Shown: positions 10,871-22,130 of the stretch, piece after piece
Numbering within the stretch: the stretch's first letter is position 1
Layout of the letters: each line of letters starts with the position of its first letter
Origin: Phascolomyces articulosus
Lineage: Eukaryota > Mucoromycota > Mucoromycetes > Mucorales > Lichtheimiaceae
Length of the DNA stretch: 64,000 nt
Direction of reading: 5' to 3'
Assembly: GCA_025677815.1 (NCBI GenBank)
Contig: JAIXMP010000029.1
Location: 558,001-622,000, forward strand
Position numbers and translations under genes: made by a program
Notes under the pieces: generated by a model
Seen by the model: only the letters and a program-made list of their open reading frames with translations
Told to the model about the DNA's origin: nothing
The model's database searches: none

Positions 10871-13378
10871 ATGTCTGGCCATGTTGTCTATGCATGCGCC
10901 TGTTTGAACATAAAGATTCATTTGGCAAACAAATATCTATTGGATAACCATAACAACGATCGAGCACAATGTTTTATCAGATTAGAGGATCCTTTATTAG
11001 AAGGTCGACAATTTGAACTTGGTATGGGCGGTATACAAGCTGTACGTTTTTTTTTTTTACTTTGTATTTTTCTTTGAGAATGCTCGTTCATTTTTATCAC
11101 GGCTGACATGTCACTTAATAATATCATTAGGAATATAATACGCTCATGACAACTCGATTAGTCGGTAGTGACATGTCATGGATGACAGTGACTTGTCTTA
11201 ATTGCTCGACAGGTGACGTTTATTCTATACAGCGACCTTCCAATGAACGCAGATTTATAGAAACATACCCCGTGGACGTCCATTCTCTCTATCGACCGGG
11301 CGATCGTGTTATCATTCATAATAATACCATGGTAAGGAAAATATTTTTTGTTGTTGTTGCTGTGACAAAAAAAAGAAAAATCAATGACATACAAAAAAAG
11401 ATAAACTTACAGTATATTTCTTTCAATCACTTGTATATTCCATATGAAAAAAAAAGTACGGTCATGATATTGACAAAACTAAAGAACGACAAAACTATTC
11501 GCATAATTTCAAGATTGTTCTCAATACCGACGCACCATCAGAAAAAGAAAATGAAGGATTTAACAGTAACTATTGTTCAAAAAAAAATACGAATGATACA
11601 GTAGATCACGAAGAAAGAAATATTAATAACTGAATCGCAATAGATAAAAATAACATACCTGGCGATCTTTATTCACAACATGGACAACTACGTCAAATTT
11701 TGGAACGTTCATTAAAACAAATGCAATATGTGACAGAGCAACGAATTGAACAGTTTCGTCAAGAGCAATTCCAAGAACTGGAGAAAGCAACCACACAAGC
11801 AAAATGTGATCGTGATTTCCTTTGGCAAAAAATTCTAGAAGCTTCGAGAACAGTCAATGAAGAAAAGCAATTACGAAAACGATTAGAGTTAGATCAGCAT
11901 TTAGAAAACGACTCAAATAGTACTAGTCATGTTCGATTTGCTCCCGAAGAAAAGAATCAAAATGATTCAGCAGCTAGCTCTTATTCACATACATTACCGC
12001 AACCTCCAAAACAATCAGCAACTCCGTCAACCTCTTCGTTTATTACTCCATCCTCTTTGAGAAAATCAAGTTTTGCATTAGATGAACGGGTCATTGCAAC
12101 AAGCTGGAAAAAAACAAATGTACCAGATCATCATCTTCATAATCATAACGGTTTAGCCATTCAAGGTAAAAAAAAAGTTGTGTGTGTGGAGGATAGAGAG
12201 AGGAGAAATGATAGAGAATTTTGTGTCTTCTTGTTCCGTGGATTGACATTGATAACTAAATGTATTTATTCTGCATGAACAACAGAAAATAACAAAAATG
12301 AAAACGAAGATTCGGAGTTATCTGATCATGATGATGAGAGCGATGGATTATTTGATCTGGATGAAGAAATTGAAAGTGAAGGGGAAGAAGAGGAAAAAGA
12401 AAAGGGTACAAATATACAAACAGATCCATCATTAGGATCAGATAAAGCAAAAGATAAAATGGTCTCTAGTGGAAGTTATCTAGGATCCTCCTTATCAACA
12501 TCTGTGGATTGGACAAAAAAACGACGAAAGTCGAATACCAAATATCTATCCACTTTTGAAGAAGATGACGATGATGATGAACCCCCAAATCGATCAAGAT
12601 TTCAAGATCCTAGTCATGGTAAATATAAAAATCATCCAACGAGAATGGTGGTTTTTTTTCATTTATAAAACAATTTATCAAGATTATCTATTAGATTTAC
12701 AAATTTGTATTTAGTCTATATGTTTATTAACCTTAAATGGATTGGTATATATGCTACGGGTTATTGGGGATAAAAAAAAATTCAGATTTATTATCGAGTT
12801 CAGTTTCAGCCTTTGCTACATCCATGCCGATCGCAATCAGTCACAATAATGAATATATCAACGATGCCATGAAACAAATGCCTAATAAAAACGCTGTCAA
12901 TCCAGCTGATCAAGATCCTACGACCACAAGTTCAAGCATTCAAAAAAACACACCTCAAGATAACAAAGAAACGGCATTATCTACATCTTCTTCAAGAGAT
13001 ATCCATAACACCACTACCACTTTAACGACTACGACTACAACAGCCTATGATCAGTTTTCTTTTGCCGACCAGGAAGCCTCCAAATTATTCCCAGTAAATG
13101 AACGTCGTCGAAAATCGATTGCAGTTACGGGAGCCACACCACGACCCCAATTAGATAGTCTTGTTGGACAATCTTTGGATACACGTCGACGATCCTCCAT
13201 GGCACGAAATAGTTTTATTGCAGATCCATCACGGCATCATGAAACAAATTCGGAAGATGAACAGGAGGGACCCATGGTACCACCTCATATTCTTGCCGCA
13301 TCTACCTATACAGACGAAACAGAGGAATTGTTTGGGGCCGTCCCTCGTAGTAATACATGGCGTAAAACATATGATTGA
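10871..13378 (+). CDS. Unknown 642-residue protein with Cys-containing N-terminal domain, coiled coil and disordered tail
   Basis: Six exons (10871-11041, 11131-11331, 11457-11565, 11644-12165, 12286-12618, 12786-13378) join in phase to 642 residues. The short exon 3 was found by phase: it removes in-frame stops and uses a 78-nt intron whose end (AATAACTGAATCGCAATAG) has a good branch site. Residues 1-~125 look like a folded domain with CAC near the start (residues 9-11) and TCLNC in exon 2, which could be a metal site. A charged helix follows (residues about 175-260, Glu/Gln/Arg-rich, likely coiled coil), then acidic and Ser/Thr-rich disorder. The C-terminus has a compact motif (VPPHILAAST, then ELFGAVPRS) that looks conserved. 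I do not recognise the family and do not assign a function. Confidence 0.85.
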
Positions 13379-13768
13379 TGTTTTTTTTTGCGTATGTATA
13401 TGTCTTTCTCTCCATATATACATGTGTTTGTGTGTGTCTGTTATGGATCTACAGAAATAATAATATAATAAATTGAAAAAAAAGAAACAAATTCATTCAC
13501 ACACACATATATAATAATAATATTAATAATAATTACATCGTACATTCCATATTTATATATTATTTCATCATGGAAACAGTATGTGAGATAATTCAAATAA
13601 GATATTACATGTTGAAAACCAAGAGTTGGAAGGAAGAAAGGAAGAGATAAATATATAGAATAATAATAATAATAATAATAATAAGCATAATAAATATTGA
13701 AGGGGGTATGTTGTATAAAATAATTAAATTTCGATATATAGAGAAGGTATTTGGTTGTTGTTATTTTT
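13379..13768. other. Convergent intergenic spacer
   Basis: 390 bp lie between the stop codons of the convergent 642-residue gene and the Ras gene. It is AT-rich, with ATA/TAA triplet runs (about 13510-13530 and 13660-13685), and should hold both 3' untranslated regions. I see no gene here. Confidence 0.6.
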
Positions 13769-14870
13769 TCACATAAGAACACAACATCCACAACAATTAC
13801 CACTTCCACGACCATCCTCCATATCAAAATTTTCTCGATATGCAGGTCCTCCTTTAGCACGTGCTTCTTGCTCTTTATTCATTCTACGAATTTCTCGAAC
13901 AACATCATAAAAAGTATCATCCACCTTGATACGTTGTTTTGCTGATGTCTCAGCAAAAGGACAACCAAATGACCGAGCAAGATCTTTCCCCTCTGTTAAG
14001 ATTTTTTTTAAAAAAAAAATTCAATACCCTATATATATCTAATTCTTTACTCTTTTTTTTTTTTTTTTTTTTACATAAATAGATATATTACCTTGACTTG
14101 ATACTTGGCGCTCAATTTCAAGATCACATTTATTTCCAACCAACACCATAGGAAAGAAATCTTGATCCTTTACTCGTTGAATTTGTTCATAAAACAAACT
14201 AATTTCTTCAAATGAAAGTCGCGAAGTAATGGAATAAACAAGAATGAAACCTTCACCATTACGCATATATTGTTCACGCATTGCACTAAATATTTTTATT
14301 ATTATTATGATAATGAGTTCATCATTCTCTATCCACATCTAGGGATGATTGTTTTCACAATTATCTTTCACCTCCATCCAATAAATGGATTACTTACCAA
14401 TATTCTTCTTGTCCTGCTGTATCCAACACATCTAATAGCGCAGTTTCATTATCAATAACACATTGTTTACGGTAAGAATCTGGGGTAAAAAAAAAAGAGC
14501 AAAAGGGAATATAATTCTATTAGTCTCACTTTATTTTTTTGTCACTTAAAAAAAAAAAACTCACCTTCAATGGTGGGATCATATTCATCGACAAAATGAG
14601 ATTGAATAAATTGAATCGTCAATGCCGATTTACCAACACCTATTGTTTGGATTTTATTGTTATTGTTCATATCAAATAAGCTTTTTTTAACGTTTATGCT
14701 ATTTCTATATATATAAACACTTTACCTCCGCCGCCTACAATGACAATCTTGTACCTGGATTTCACACAAAAAAAAGGTAAGTAAAACATAATTCTTATTC
14801 TTCTTCCAATGTAAAATACTTTTTTTCTTTTTAAAAAAAATTACTCTCGAAGAAATGATGCTTTCGACAT
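13769..14870 (-). CDS. ras1: Ras-family small GTPase
   Basis: Six exons, complement(14845-14870, 14726-14754, 14565-14639, 14398-14479, 14092-14285, 13769-13992), give 209 residues, a normal length for fungal Ras. G1 reads [11 protein letters not shown], the effector loop YDPTIEDSY, G3 DTAGQEEY, G4 NKCD and G5 ETSAK. The glutamine equivalent to Ras Q61 is present and there is no activating change at the G12/G13 positions. The C-terminus is [10 protein letters not shown]: a CaaX box (CVLM) for farnesylation, with extra upstream cysteines suited to palmitoylation, so it should sit on the plasma membrane or endomembranes. The switch II tail reads [12 protein letters not shown], with Cys where Ser is usual. 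Ras controls cAMP, MAPK and polarity pathways, and thus germination and hyphal growth. Assignment to the Ras1 rather than Ras2 or Rsr1 group is a guess. Confidence 0.95.
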
Positions 14871-15408
14871 TAGTGAATATAGACTTTTTGGGAAGAAAAA
14901 AAAGATAATGAGGAAGGAAAGTTTATCAACAATGCGAAAATGGTAAAAAAGACGCGGAGAGTGTTTTATGTGTTACAAGTACACGAAGGAAATAAAGAAA
15001 ACAAACAGGTGGTGCGACAAAAAAAAAGTGAAGAAAAAGCGAAAGAGAAAGAGAAAAAAAAAACTTTAAGAGACAATTTAGGATCATAGCACTTTTTTTT
15101 TAAATCGCTGCAGGGTCTTGCATATTATTATTTACATATATATATACAACTAATATTTAACTACAAAGAAAAAGAGATTTGCTGATCTTATAATAAATAT
15201 ATTTATAAACTAAGTTAAGCTACTCGTTGTTGATATATATTTATTATATTATGATGATTTTGAAAAAAAAAGATATTTTTTTTGCTGACATGTTATTTAG
15301 AAAAGAAACGAAAGGGTATATGCGTGTATATATATATAAAGGGAAAGGGCAAGAGAGAGAGAGTGTGTGTGTGTGTGTGATATAGATATATTATAGCGAT
15401 CAAATTGA
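14871..15408. other. Promoter of ras gene and 3' spacer of MHR regulator
   Basis: About 540 bp lie between two minus-strand genes. The part near 14940-15070 is A/G-rich on +, so pyrimidine-rich on the coding strand, as in many fungal promoters. A (TA)n, (GA)n and (GT)n microsatellite occupies 15325-15385, just before the stop of the regulator. No gene seen. Confidence 0.6.
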
Positions 15409-18400
15409 TCAAATATTGTTATGATAAGGGGAAGGGAAGAAATAAGCTTGTAGATTTTCATTACCAGATGAAGGGATCATTCCAGCAGAAGGAACAGAAA
15501 TCACTGGATTAAAATTAGTATTACTCACTTGAGTTGTCATTGTCACCATTGTATTCGTTAATGCACCACTACTACTTGCTGGTTCATTTGAAAACATTTG
15601 TATCATAGGATCAAAATACATGGAAGTAGTATCAGATTGAGGTCCTTGTGGATATTGTAATCCAGCTCCTTGGGATACCATGGCTGCTGCTGCTTGTGAT
15701 GCTCGAACCAAAATATTAGGATTTTGTTCAATTAATTGTTGTATCTCTGGTGAGAAATAAGATGTATCCGTTGTTGATGTTGTAGCAGGTGTTGGTAACG
15801 GATTATATACTTCATGTTGTGTTGATGATGGTGGATTTTGATGTTCTTGATGAATAGAATGATTATGCTGATGATAGAGACCATGATTCTGGTCTTGATA
15901 TGGGTGAAATTGCTGTTGCTGCGGTTGCGGTTGCGGTTGAGACTGATGGTGATGATGATGATGATGATGATGTTGTTGTTGTTGTGAAAGTTGTACTTCA
16001 GGTGGATCTTGTTGCATCATTCGGTTTTCAGACATGGCTGCTTCAGGATATTGTAATGCAGGTTGTTGTTGTTCTGCAGATGTAGTAGAAGCTGTATCTT
16101 GTATAAAGTTGAAATTATTATGTTGGAATGGCGAAGACGCAGTTTGCAATTGCTGTTGTGGTTGTGGTTGTGGTTGTTGCCATGCCATATCATCCTGTGC
16201 AGGAGACTGCCGTCTCTTTTTGTTTCGTTGTTTGGTGTCTTTGTGTAAACGACTGGTGGGACCCTTCACTCCACCAGAAGAGGATGCACCAGTTGCTGTG
16301 TATGCAATGAATTTTTTATGTTTGTTACTACCACTACCTTTACCTGAAGGGCGTGAAACAGGTGGTGTTCTTTGTAGTGAGATATCGCCTTGTTGAGCAT
16401 CTCCCATTTGGTCGTTAAATATATTCATGCTTTCATTATTATTATTTCCACTGGTATCCATGAAAAGGACGCTTGTGGACCCTGCCATGCCTCCTGGTGA
16501 TAAAGAGGTTGATGATGACGATGGAGTGGATGCTTCGGTTAAAAATTGTTCATAGGAAGGGGATGCATTGTTTGGTGTCGATTGCATGGATAAAATAGAA
16601 ATTGCAGGAAATGGCATGGATTGCATGATTTGGGCTTGGCAATTGGCGTAATTGGATAATATAGGTTCAGGCCTTGCGTGGAAATGTTTTTCAAGGACAT
16701 TCATTGTTCTTGTGAGCAATGATACTTCTTGTTGATTTCTAGCCATATTCATCTGTAATTGTTGTTCTGCGGCTTGTATGCGTTTCATTACAGCTAAACT
16801 TTGCAAAAAACTGAATTCACCATGGGTAGCTGATTCTTGATCAGCTGTATAAGAAGCATTCATTAAATGAACACGCATGGCTGTAATCAGTGTGTATAAT
16901 ACAGGAGATCTTTTCATCATGTATTGTAAATCATCTTGAGATAAATCAAAAGCTACTTGGGTAATAATCATAGCAGAATAAGTACAAATGTCGAAAGAAT
17001 ATCTGGATTCACCATTGCGTTTAGGACCACCGTTGTTATTAGGTACAGAATGATCCACATAAGGTTGATGTAAAAGAATCAATAAGGTATGTAATATTAA
17101 TTGTTTAATGATTTCAAATTGCTGTTGTTTTGGATTGGCCTGAGTTAAACATTGTTTTGCCTCTTTAATCAAGGAGGCAGTCCAAGAATCGAGCGTTGAT
17201 AACATGGCTTCTTGATGCTACATATATAAATAACAATAACATGGTTTAGTTGATGGAGTGTGTTACAAGAGATAATACAAAAAGGAATATGAGGATGCTA
17301 ACAAATATTTATAAATGGATATCCAAGCTGATATATTTTATGTGGGAAAAATGCGTGAAGGGGCAAAAAGAAAAAAAAAAGAAGTGTTATAATAACGACG
17401 TTTACCAAAGAAGCGACTCGGAGCTGAGCCGATTGAACCGAAAAATTAAATCTTATAATACGACCCACCACCTTGCTTACATCAATTAAAAAGCTAAAAT
17501 TCCGCAAGTATTGATCTGTTGCAGGAAAGTTCGCTTTTTCAACAGATGTTATCATGGGTAATCGTATTCCACTACATAGTTAATTAGAAAGGGAAAGATA
17601 CAATTAGTGAACCACTTGTAATTTTAAGTATATTCTCCCGATTATCGTGTGATTGATAAGATGTTCAGTCATTGACATATATATAAAAAAAATAAAGGCA
17701 TACATGTCTTTTTCTTCAAAAACAAATGGACGACCATATGTGAGACTCATGAGACGATCAGTGGTAAAAGCTGCCCAAAAGGTGCGGACGGCGAGTTCTT
17801 GATCATCTGGATCAGGTGAAACGTTGCACGGTTTATAGATTCCCAAGTCCGTCACCATTCCAATAGCTTCACGAGCTAACATCCAAGCGTACGAAGCATG
17901 TGGTCTGTCCCTCATTTGCTGGAGGTATTCCACCATAAGTAATAAGCCCAAGACAGAAGCAATGCAAGGATACCCAAAATTTCCGTCACGGTGAGCCACT
18001 GCTTGTTGCATGAATGTATCTCCCATTGCATAAAGAGGGTTGTCTTGACGAGCATGACGAGATGCTAGTGCAAATAAAGCGTAAAAAAAGAGTGGTGACA
18101 AGAAACAATCGTTATTTGCTCTACATTTAGCGAGTTCTTGATTCATCGTTATAACATCCAAGATTGGCATCGAGGTATGCACATGTTCAAAATAAAGTTC
18201 CAATAATTTATCTTGATCTGTAAGAGAAATTAATTCAGTGGGTGGCCAAATTTGTATTGTTCCAGGTTGAAAGAGAGGTTGTTGTGGACGGCCTGGTACT
18301 TTTGTTGGTCGATACAATGGTTCTTGGATATATTGACCATAGGCTGACATTTCCTTTATATTCCATTTTTCCGCACGGTCAGGTTGTTGTTGCTGTGATG

Positions 18401-18776
18401 GTGGTGATTGTTGTTGTTGTTGTTGGTTATAATCCTCTTGACTATTAGATGCTGTCGCGGCTTTTCCTTTCGATCTCTATTCATGAATTTTATAGGAATG
18501 AATGAAAAAAAAAAAAAGAAGTTATATCTAAAATTAAGGTTGTTTCTCCACAGACAGACGCAGAACTTCTCCTGGTCGGAGAAGAAGAGGAAATATGCTT
18601 ACTCTTGACTTATTAGATCCGGTAAGATAATCCTTTACGTTCAAACCTAAACCGGTCTTCGCGTGTAAATCTTTCTTTCGTTGTGCAAATTGTTTACTAA
18701 TGTACTTTCCAGCTTGGTTAACCAATTCCTTGGAAGGAAACCCCAACTGTTTCATGGGGGCGAATTTAGTGTCCAT
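15409..18776 (-). CDS. Fungal-specific transcription-factor (MHR) domain protein lacking a visible zinc cluster
   Basis: Four exons, complement(18603-18776, 17704-18476, 17406-17571, 15409-17217), encode 973 residues. After a basic N-terminus and a poly-Gln linker, exon 2 holds the Fungal_trans (middle homology) domain: LLELYFEHVHTSMPILD, a Cys/Arg/His segment, then VRTFWAAFTTDRLMSLTYGR, which is the family signature, and EEKDIGIRLP across the exon 2/3 junction. The C-terminal half is low complexity, rich in Gln, His (a run of nine to ten His), Ser and Asn, typical of activation regions. The Zn2Cys6 motif that normally precedes this domain is absent: the 58 residues of exon 1 contain no cysteine. 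Only 367 bp separate the start from the next gene, and I saw no zinc-cluster exon there. It may act through a partner. Confidence 0.9.
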
Positions 18777-19143
18777 TGATAAATCGATATTATAATGGTA
18801 GTAATGGAAAAAATCAAAATGGTCAAGATTATGAGAGACGGGTAAAAGTAAAAAAAGAGGGGGAAAAAAAAGAGGAAAAGAAAAGCGAAAAAAAAGGTTC
18901 CCATTCCCACTCTGGCGCACCCTCACATTTGTTGTCCCCCAATCCAATCCAATATATCTAACATTACATTAAGAACAGCTGGTTTTTTACATTACACAAT
19001 GTTATTTTATAATACAAACAAATAGTTTCTTTTTTCCCATAAGCAACACCAGAGCGATGATAATACAATATCACACATAAATAGTAATTAAGGTATAATT
19101 GAATTATGAATGACTTTTCTTTTTTTTATTTCTTTCATTAGAA
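18777..19143. other. Intergenic spacer (promoter of MHR gene, 3' region of eS7 gene)
   Basis: 367 bp lie between the regulator start and the eS7 stop. The first part (18830-18900) is purine-rich on +. I checked it for a missing zinc-cluster exon on the minus strand and found no suitable cysteine array. Confidence 0.6.
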
Positions 19144-20052
19144 TTAAAAGGCTTCAGTGACAGAAGGGAATTCGAATACAATAGACTTGCCAGTCAATTT
19201 TTTATAAACGGTAGAGAAAGTTTGAAGCTTATATTCCAATGAAGTAGCATCTTTGTTATCGAGGAAACTATCATTATTATTAAAAAAAAAGATGGAATGA
19301 TTTTAATATCTCTTCTTCTCCCTTCCCCACCTTTTTTTTTATCAAATTCATTTAAAATATAATAATATATAAATAGAAAAAACTTACGCTTTGATAGTCT
19401 TGGAACCATCTACCTTGACACGAGTACGTTTGCCAACTAATTCAGTAGGATAGACCATATCTTCAAGAATAGCATCATGAACAGCTGTCAAAGTACGGGA
19501 TCTAGGACGAGGTTGCTTTGGATTTTCACGACGAGAAGGTTTGGGAAGAATACGACGTTGAGCAACAAAGACAACATGACGATCAGAAAACTTCTTTTCC
19601 AATTCACGAGTAAGTCTAACATGTTATAAAAAAATGAAAAAAATGTCAACAATTCTAAAAAAGGCAGACGGGGCTTTGCATAAGATGGGATTTCGAATGC
19701 ATATTGATCTAACCTTTGTTGGATCTTGTGATAAGCCTTGAGTTGAGGTACTGGAACAAAAATGACAATAGCTTTCTTACCACCACCAAGCTCGACCTAT
19801 CATTAAAATAGTTATTTACTTTCTTTCCTCCCTACCCCTGGCATGTGTTACATTGAGTTAAATATATATATTATAAAAAATCAATTCGAATTATTTTCTA
19901 ACCTCCTTTGCGCTAGCAATACTGAGAGGACGTAATTCTTTCTTCAATTCAGGAACATTATTCTCCAAGTCAACAAGTGCTTGTGCAATATGAAGTTCAA
20001 ATTCATCAACAGGCTTTGCTCCTGCAAGCTTGGTGATCTTGTGCGAAGCCAT
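19144..20052 (-). CDS. RPS7: 40S ribosomal protein eS7
   Basis: Four exons, complement(19903-20052, 19714-19796, 19388-19615, 19144-19267), encode 194 residues, the expected size. Conserved stretches include [51 protein letters not shown] and the end [16 protein letters not shown]. It is a small-subunit protein needed for 18S rRNA maturation and 40S assembly. Introns are short and in phase. The codons are more C-ending than in neighbouring genes, as expected for high expression. The 5' side is AT-rich with pyrimidine tracts on the coding strand. Confidence 0.98.
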
Positions 20053-20686
20053 TTTATATTAAAATAAAGAATGGGGGGGAGGAGGGACTGTACATTTTGA
20101 AAATGGTCAACATTTTAAACTTTTCCTCATGAGTGAATCGTCTTTTTTCGAAAAAACCAATCCATCCGTTTTCTTCATTTCATCCAATCCATCCATCCTT
20201 CTCTTTCACACTTTTCCAATTTACCCCATTTTAATCATCATTTTTAAGGTTATATATATATATATCATTACATACAATAAACCAACTTTTTGAGAGAAAG
20301 GTTGTATTACCATGATTTTTGCCAGTTTGGTTTTACCGATTCCCTTTCCTCGGTTGAATGAATTTTCCGCATAAATGATGGTGTGTGAGTGTTCTCTCTC
20401 TCCCAGAATTTCATTGTTACCACGCAATATTTAGATCATAAAGAATACTCACATTATGTTAGTGAAAATTATATATATATCAGAATCAATACATTATTTT
20501 GGTTTACGCCCAATAGTGCCATCATTGATTCTTCTAATTTGATTAATTATTCAAGTCTCTTTTTTTTTTCTTGTTATTCCATCCACTTTCTAAAAGAACA
20601 ACAATTGATCTATTTAAAACTATTTCCTCCTCGTACACTCAACTTTAATTATACGTAATCATTAAAGCTGAGGTGGCTGTGGCAAA

Positions 20687-20742
20687 GAAAGGGGGCGAGT
20701 TATCCGTAATTCCAAAAGAAAGTAAGCCTTGCGCCCCCTTTC
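20687..20742. repeat. Inverted repeat with CCCCT cores
   Basis: Bases 20687-20697 (GAAAGGGGGCG) are the exact reverse complement of 20732-20742, with 34 bp between. Each arm contains CCCCT on one strand, the core of fungal stress-response elements. This is about 650 bp upstream of the eS7 start and 2.6 kb from the glycosylase, so its target is unclear. It could also be a stem in an RNA. Confidence 0.5.
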
Positions 20743-21631
20743 GTCAATTTCTGTCATGCTCGCCCAAAGTAATTTTGTATAACATATAAATCTCTTCACT
20801 GTTTTTAAAGTTTCGGCTTAGCAGATTATGAGAGATTCGTTGAAAAGAAACATTACTTTATATAATAGTATGCATGACCATACTACAAAAGGTATGATGA
20901 AAGCATCTTCGCTCTGGTCCGATCCTGCTAGACAAAAGCTAAATGAAAAACAATCAGTTATAAAAGATTTTTTTTTAAAAAAAATGAGACTGTACAGTAA
21001 TTACTTTGGAAATATAATATTCAAGTACCAAACTATCATCAATAAGTTATACATATAAATGAGTAGATTATTTTTATATAAAAACATTTCACAAGTGTTT
21101 TCTGCTGTCATCACAGTAGAAGATTCTTGTCTTTATTACATATATATTTGATAGAAGGCAGATAACTACCAAGAAACTTGAATGCACTTTCAATACCATT
21201 GAATGAATGTGCTAAAACCAATGTACATCATATAAAGATTAGGTCTGACAATGACAATGGCAACCGCTGGTTCTTCATCCACGTTGTGCTACTTGCAATT
21301 AGTCGACAAATTTAGCCAGAAACATTTCATTCTTTCACCAACCCACTATCCCTTCGGCAAAACGCCAAAAAAAAGCAGAACATCTCACTCCATTCATCTA
21401 AAAGGCACTTGTAAAAAAAAAAGGTTTCCCTATTACTCATAATAATGCAAAACATACACACTTTCAATCCACAACTTGAAATTTTTTTAAAAAAATAGAG
21501 TAAAAAAGATTCTTTCTTGTAACAACCATTACCAAAGAATGGTCAATCGTTGTTCTTTTTTTTGCTGAGTACCCGGTTGAAAAAAAAAGTAACGTGTTAT
21601 TTCGTAATTTGGATTATTTTTAGAAAAAAAA

Positions 21632-21652
21632 ACGCGTTTCAAGTGAACGCGT
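21632..21652. promoter_or_regulatory. Paired ACGCGT (MCB-like) sites in imperfect palindrome
   Basis: ACGCGT occurs at 21632-21637 and again at 21647-21652, arranged as an almost perfect inverted repeat. ACGCGT is the MluI cell-cycle box bound by MBF-type APSES factors at S-phase genes in ascomycetes. The nearest downstream + gene is the DNA glycosylase 1.7 kb away, far for a fungal promoter. Function is inferred from the motif only. Confidence 0.3.
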
Positions 21653-21920
21653 TTGTTTCATTATTTTAATAAACGGATTTACACAAAGATCTTGTATAGA
21701 AGCAATCGTTAAAAACACGATTGTCTTTTTATCCCATTAAATAAAACCCCCATGGTCATTATTTTTTTTTAAAAAAAACAGATCGTTAAGATTCTGTAAT
21801 TAACTTTTTCACTTTATAAAAAAAAAGACAAACAACAAACAAGTATATTTTATATTTATAAAACAATTACTTTATTTATTTATTATAAAAACTATATATT
21901 TAAAATGCAACACTCTTTGC

Positions 21921-21948
21921 CATTACTTTTTTTTAAAAAAAAGTAATG
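21921..21948. repeat. Perfect 28-bp palindrome with T8A8 core
   Basis: CATTAC, eight T, eight A, GTAATG: a perfect palindrome. Similar T7-9/A7-10 junctions occur at 21482-21495, 21762-21778, 22657-22673 and 22904-22918 in the same gene-poor region, and singly elsewhere (for example around 27315-27330). Such tracts exclude nucleosomes, and the T run could end a Pol III transcript coming from the right on the minus strand. Confidence 0.7.
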
Positions 21949-22130
21949 TTACCAAGGATCACTGCGTGGAAGTGGTGTTGTGTCGATCCTCGACCTCCCC
22001 AAAGCACGCCATTGCTAAGGATCAGCGGTCCCGATTGGTCCGGCCAACCAGTGCTTTTTGCTCTTATAATTCTATGAATGCGCTAGACATCCGCGTCTTT
22101 GTTCTTTAACCACTAGAGAGTGAGAGTTGA
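21945..22130 (-). ncRNA. Candidate structured non-coding RNA (unidentified)
   Basis: This block is far more GC-rich than its surroundings and has no open frame. Complementary segments can be seen: AAGCAC near 22056-22061 (minus sense) with GTGCTT near 22003-22008, a TTGG/CCAA stem inside that loop, a GTCGA/TCGAC hairpin near 21983-21995 and a CACT/AGTG hairpin near 21960-21975. Read on the minus strand the block runs into eight T at 21934-21927, a plausible Pol III terminator. I compared it by eye with tRNA, 5S, U1-U6, SRP, RNase P and U3 signatures and could not match it. Strand and ends are uncertain; it could instead be a transposon fragment. Confidence 0.3.

Noticed and set aside
13441..13860. 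139-codon minus-strand frame overlapping the end of the Ras gene
   Set aside because: It is out of frame with the Ras last exon and mostly Tyr/Ile repeats from TAA/ATA microsatellites.
15900..16396. Overlapping + strand open frames rich in Cys, Val and Asp
   Set aside because: They are mirror images of the Gln/His-rich repeats of the MHR regulator on the minus strand.
18777..19143. Missing zinc-cluster exon for the MHR regulator
   Set aside because: Looked for a CX2CX6C array on the minus strand and found none.
22080..22130. tRNA-like A-box words on the minus strand (AGTGGTTAAAG)
   Set aside because: I could not fold acceptor, anticodon and T arms into a cloverleaf, and there is no standard B box; kept only as part of a generic RNA candidate.
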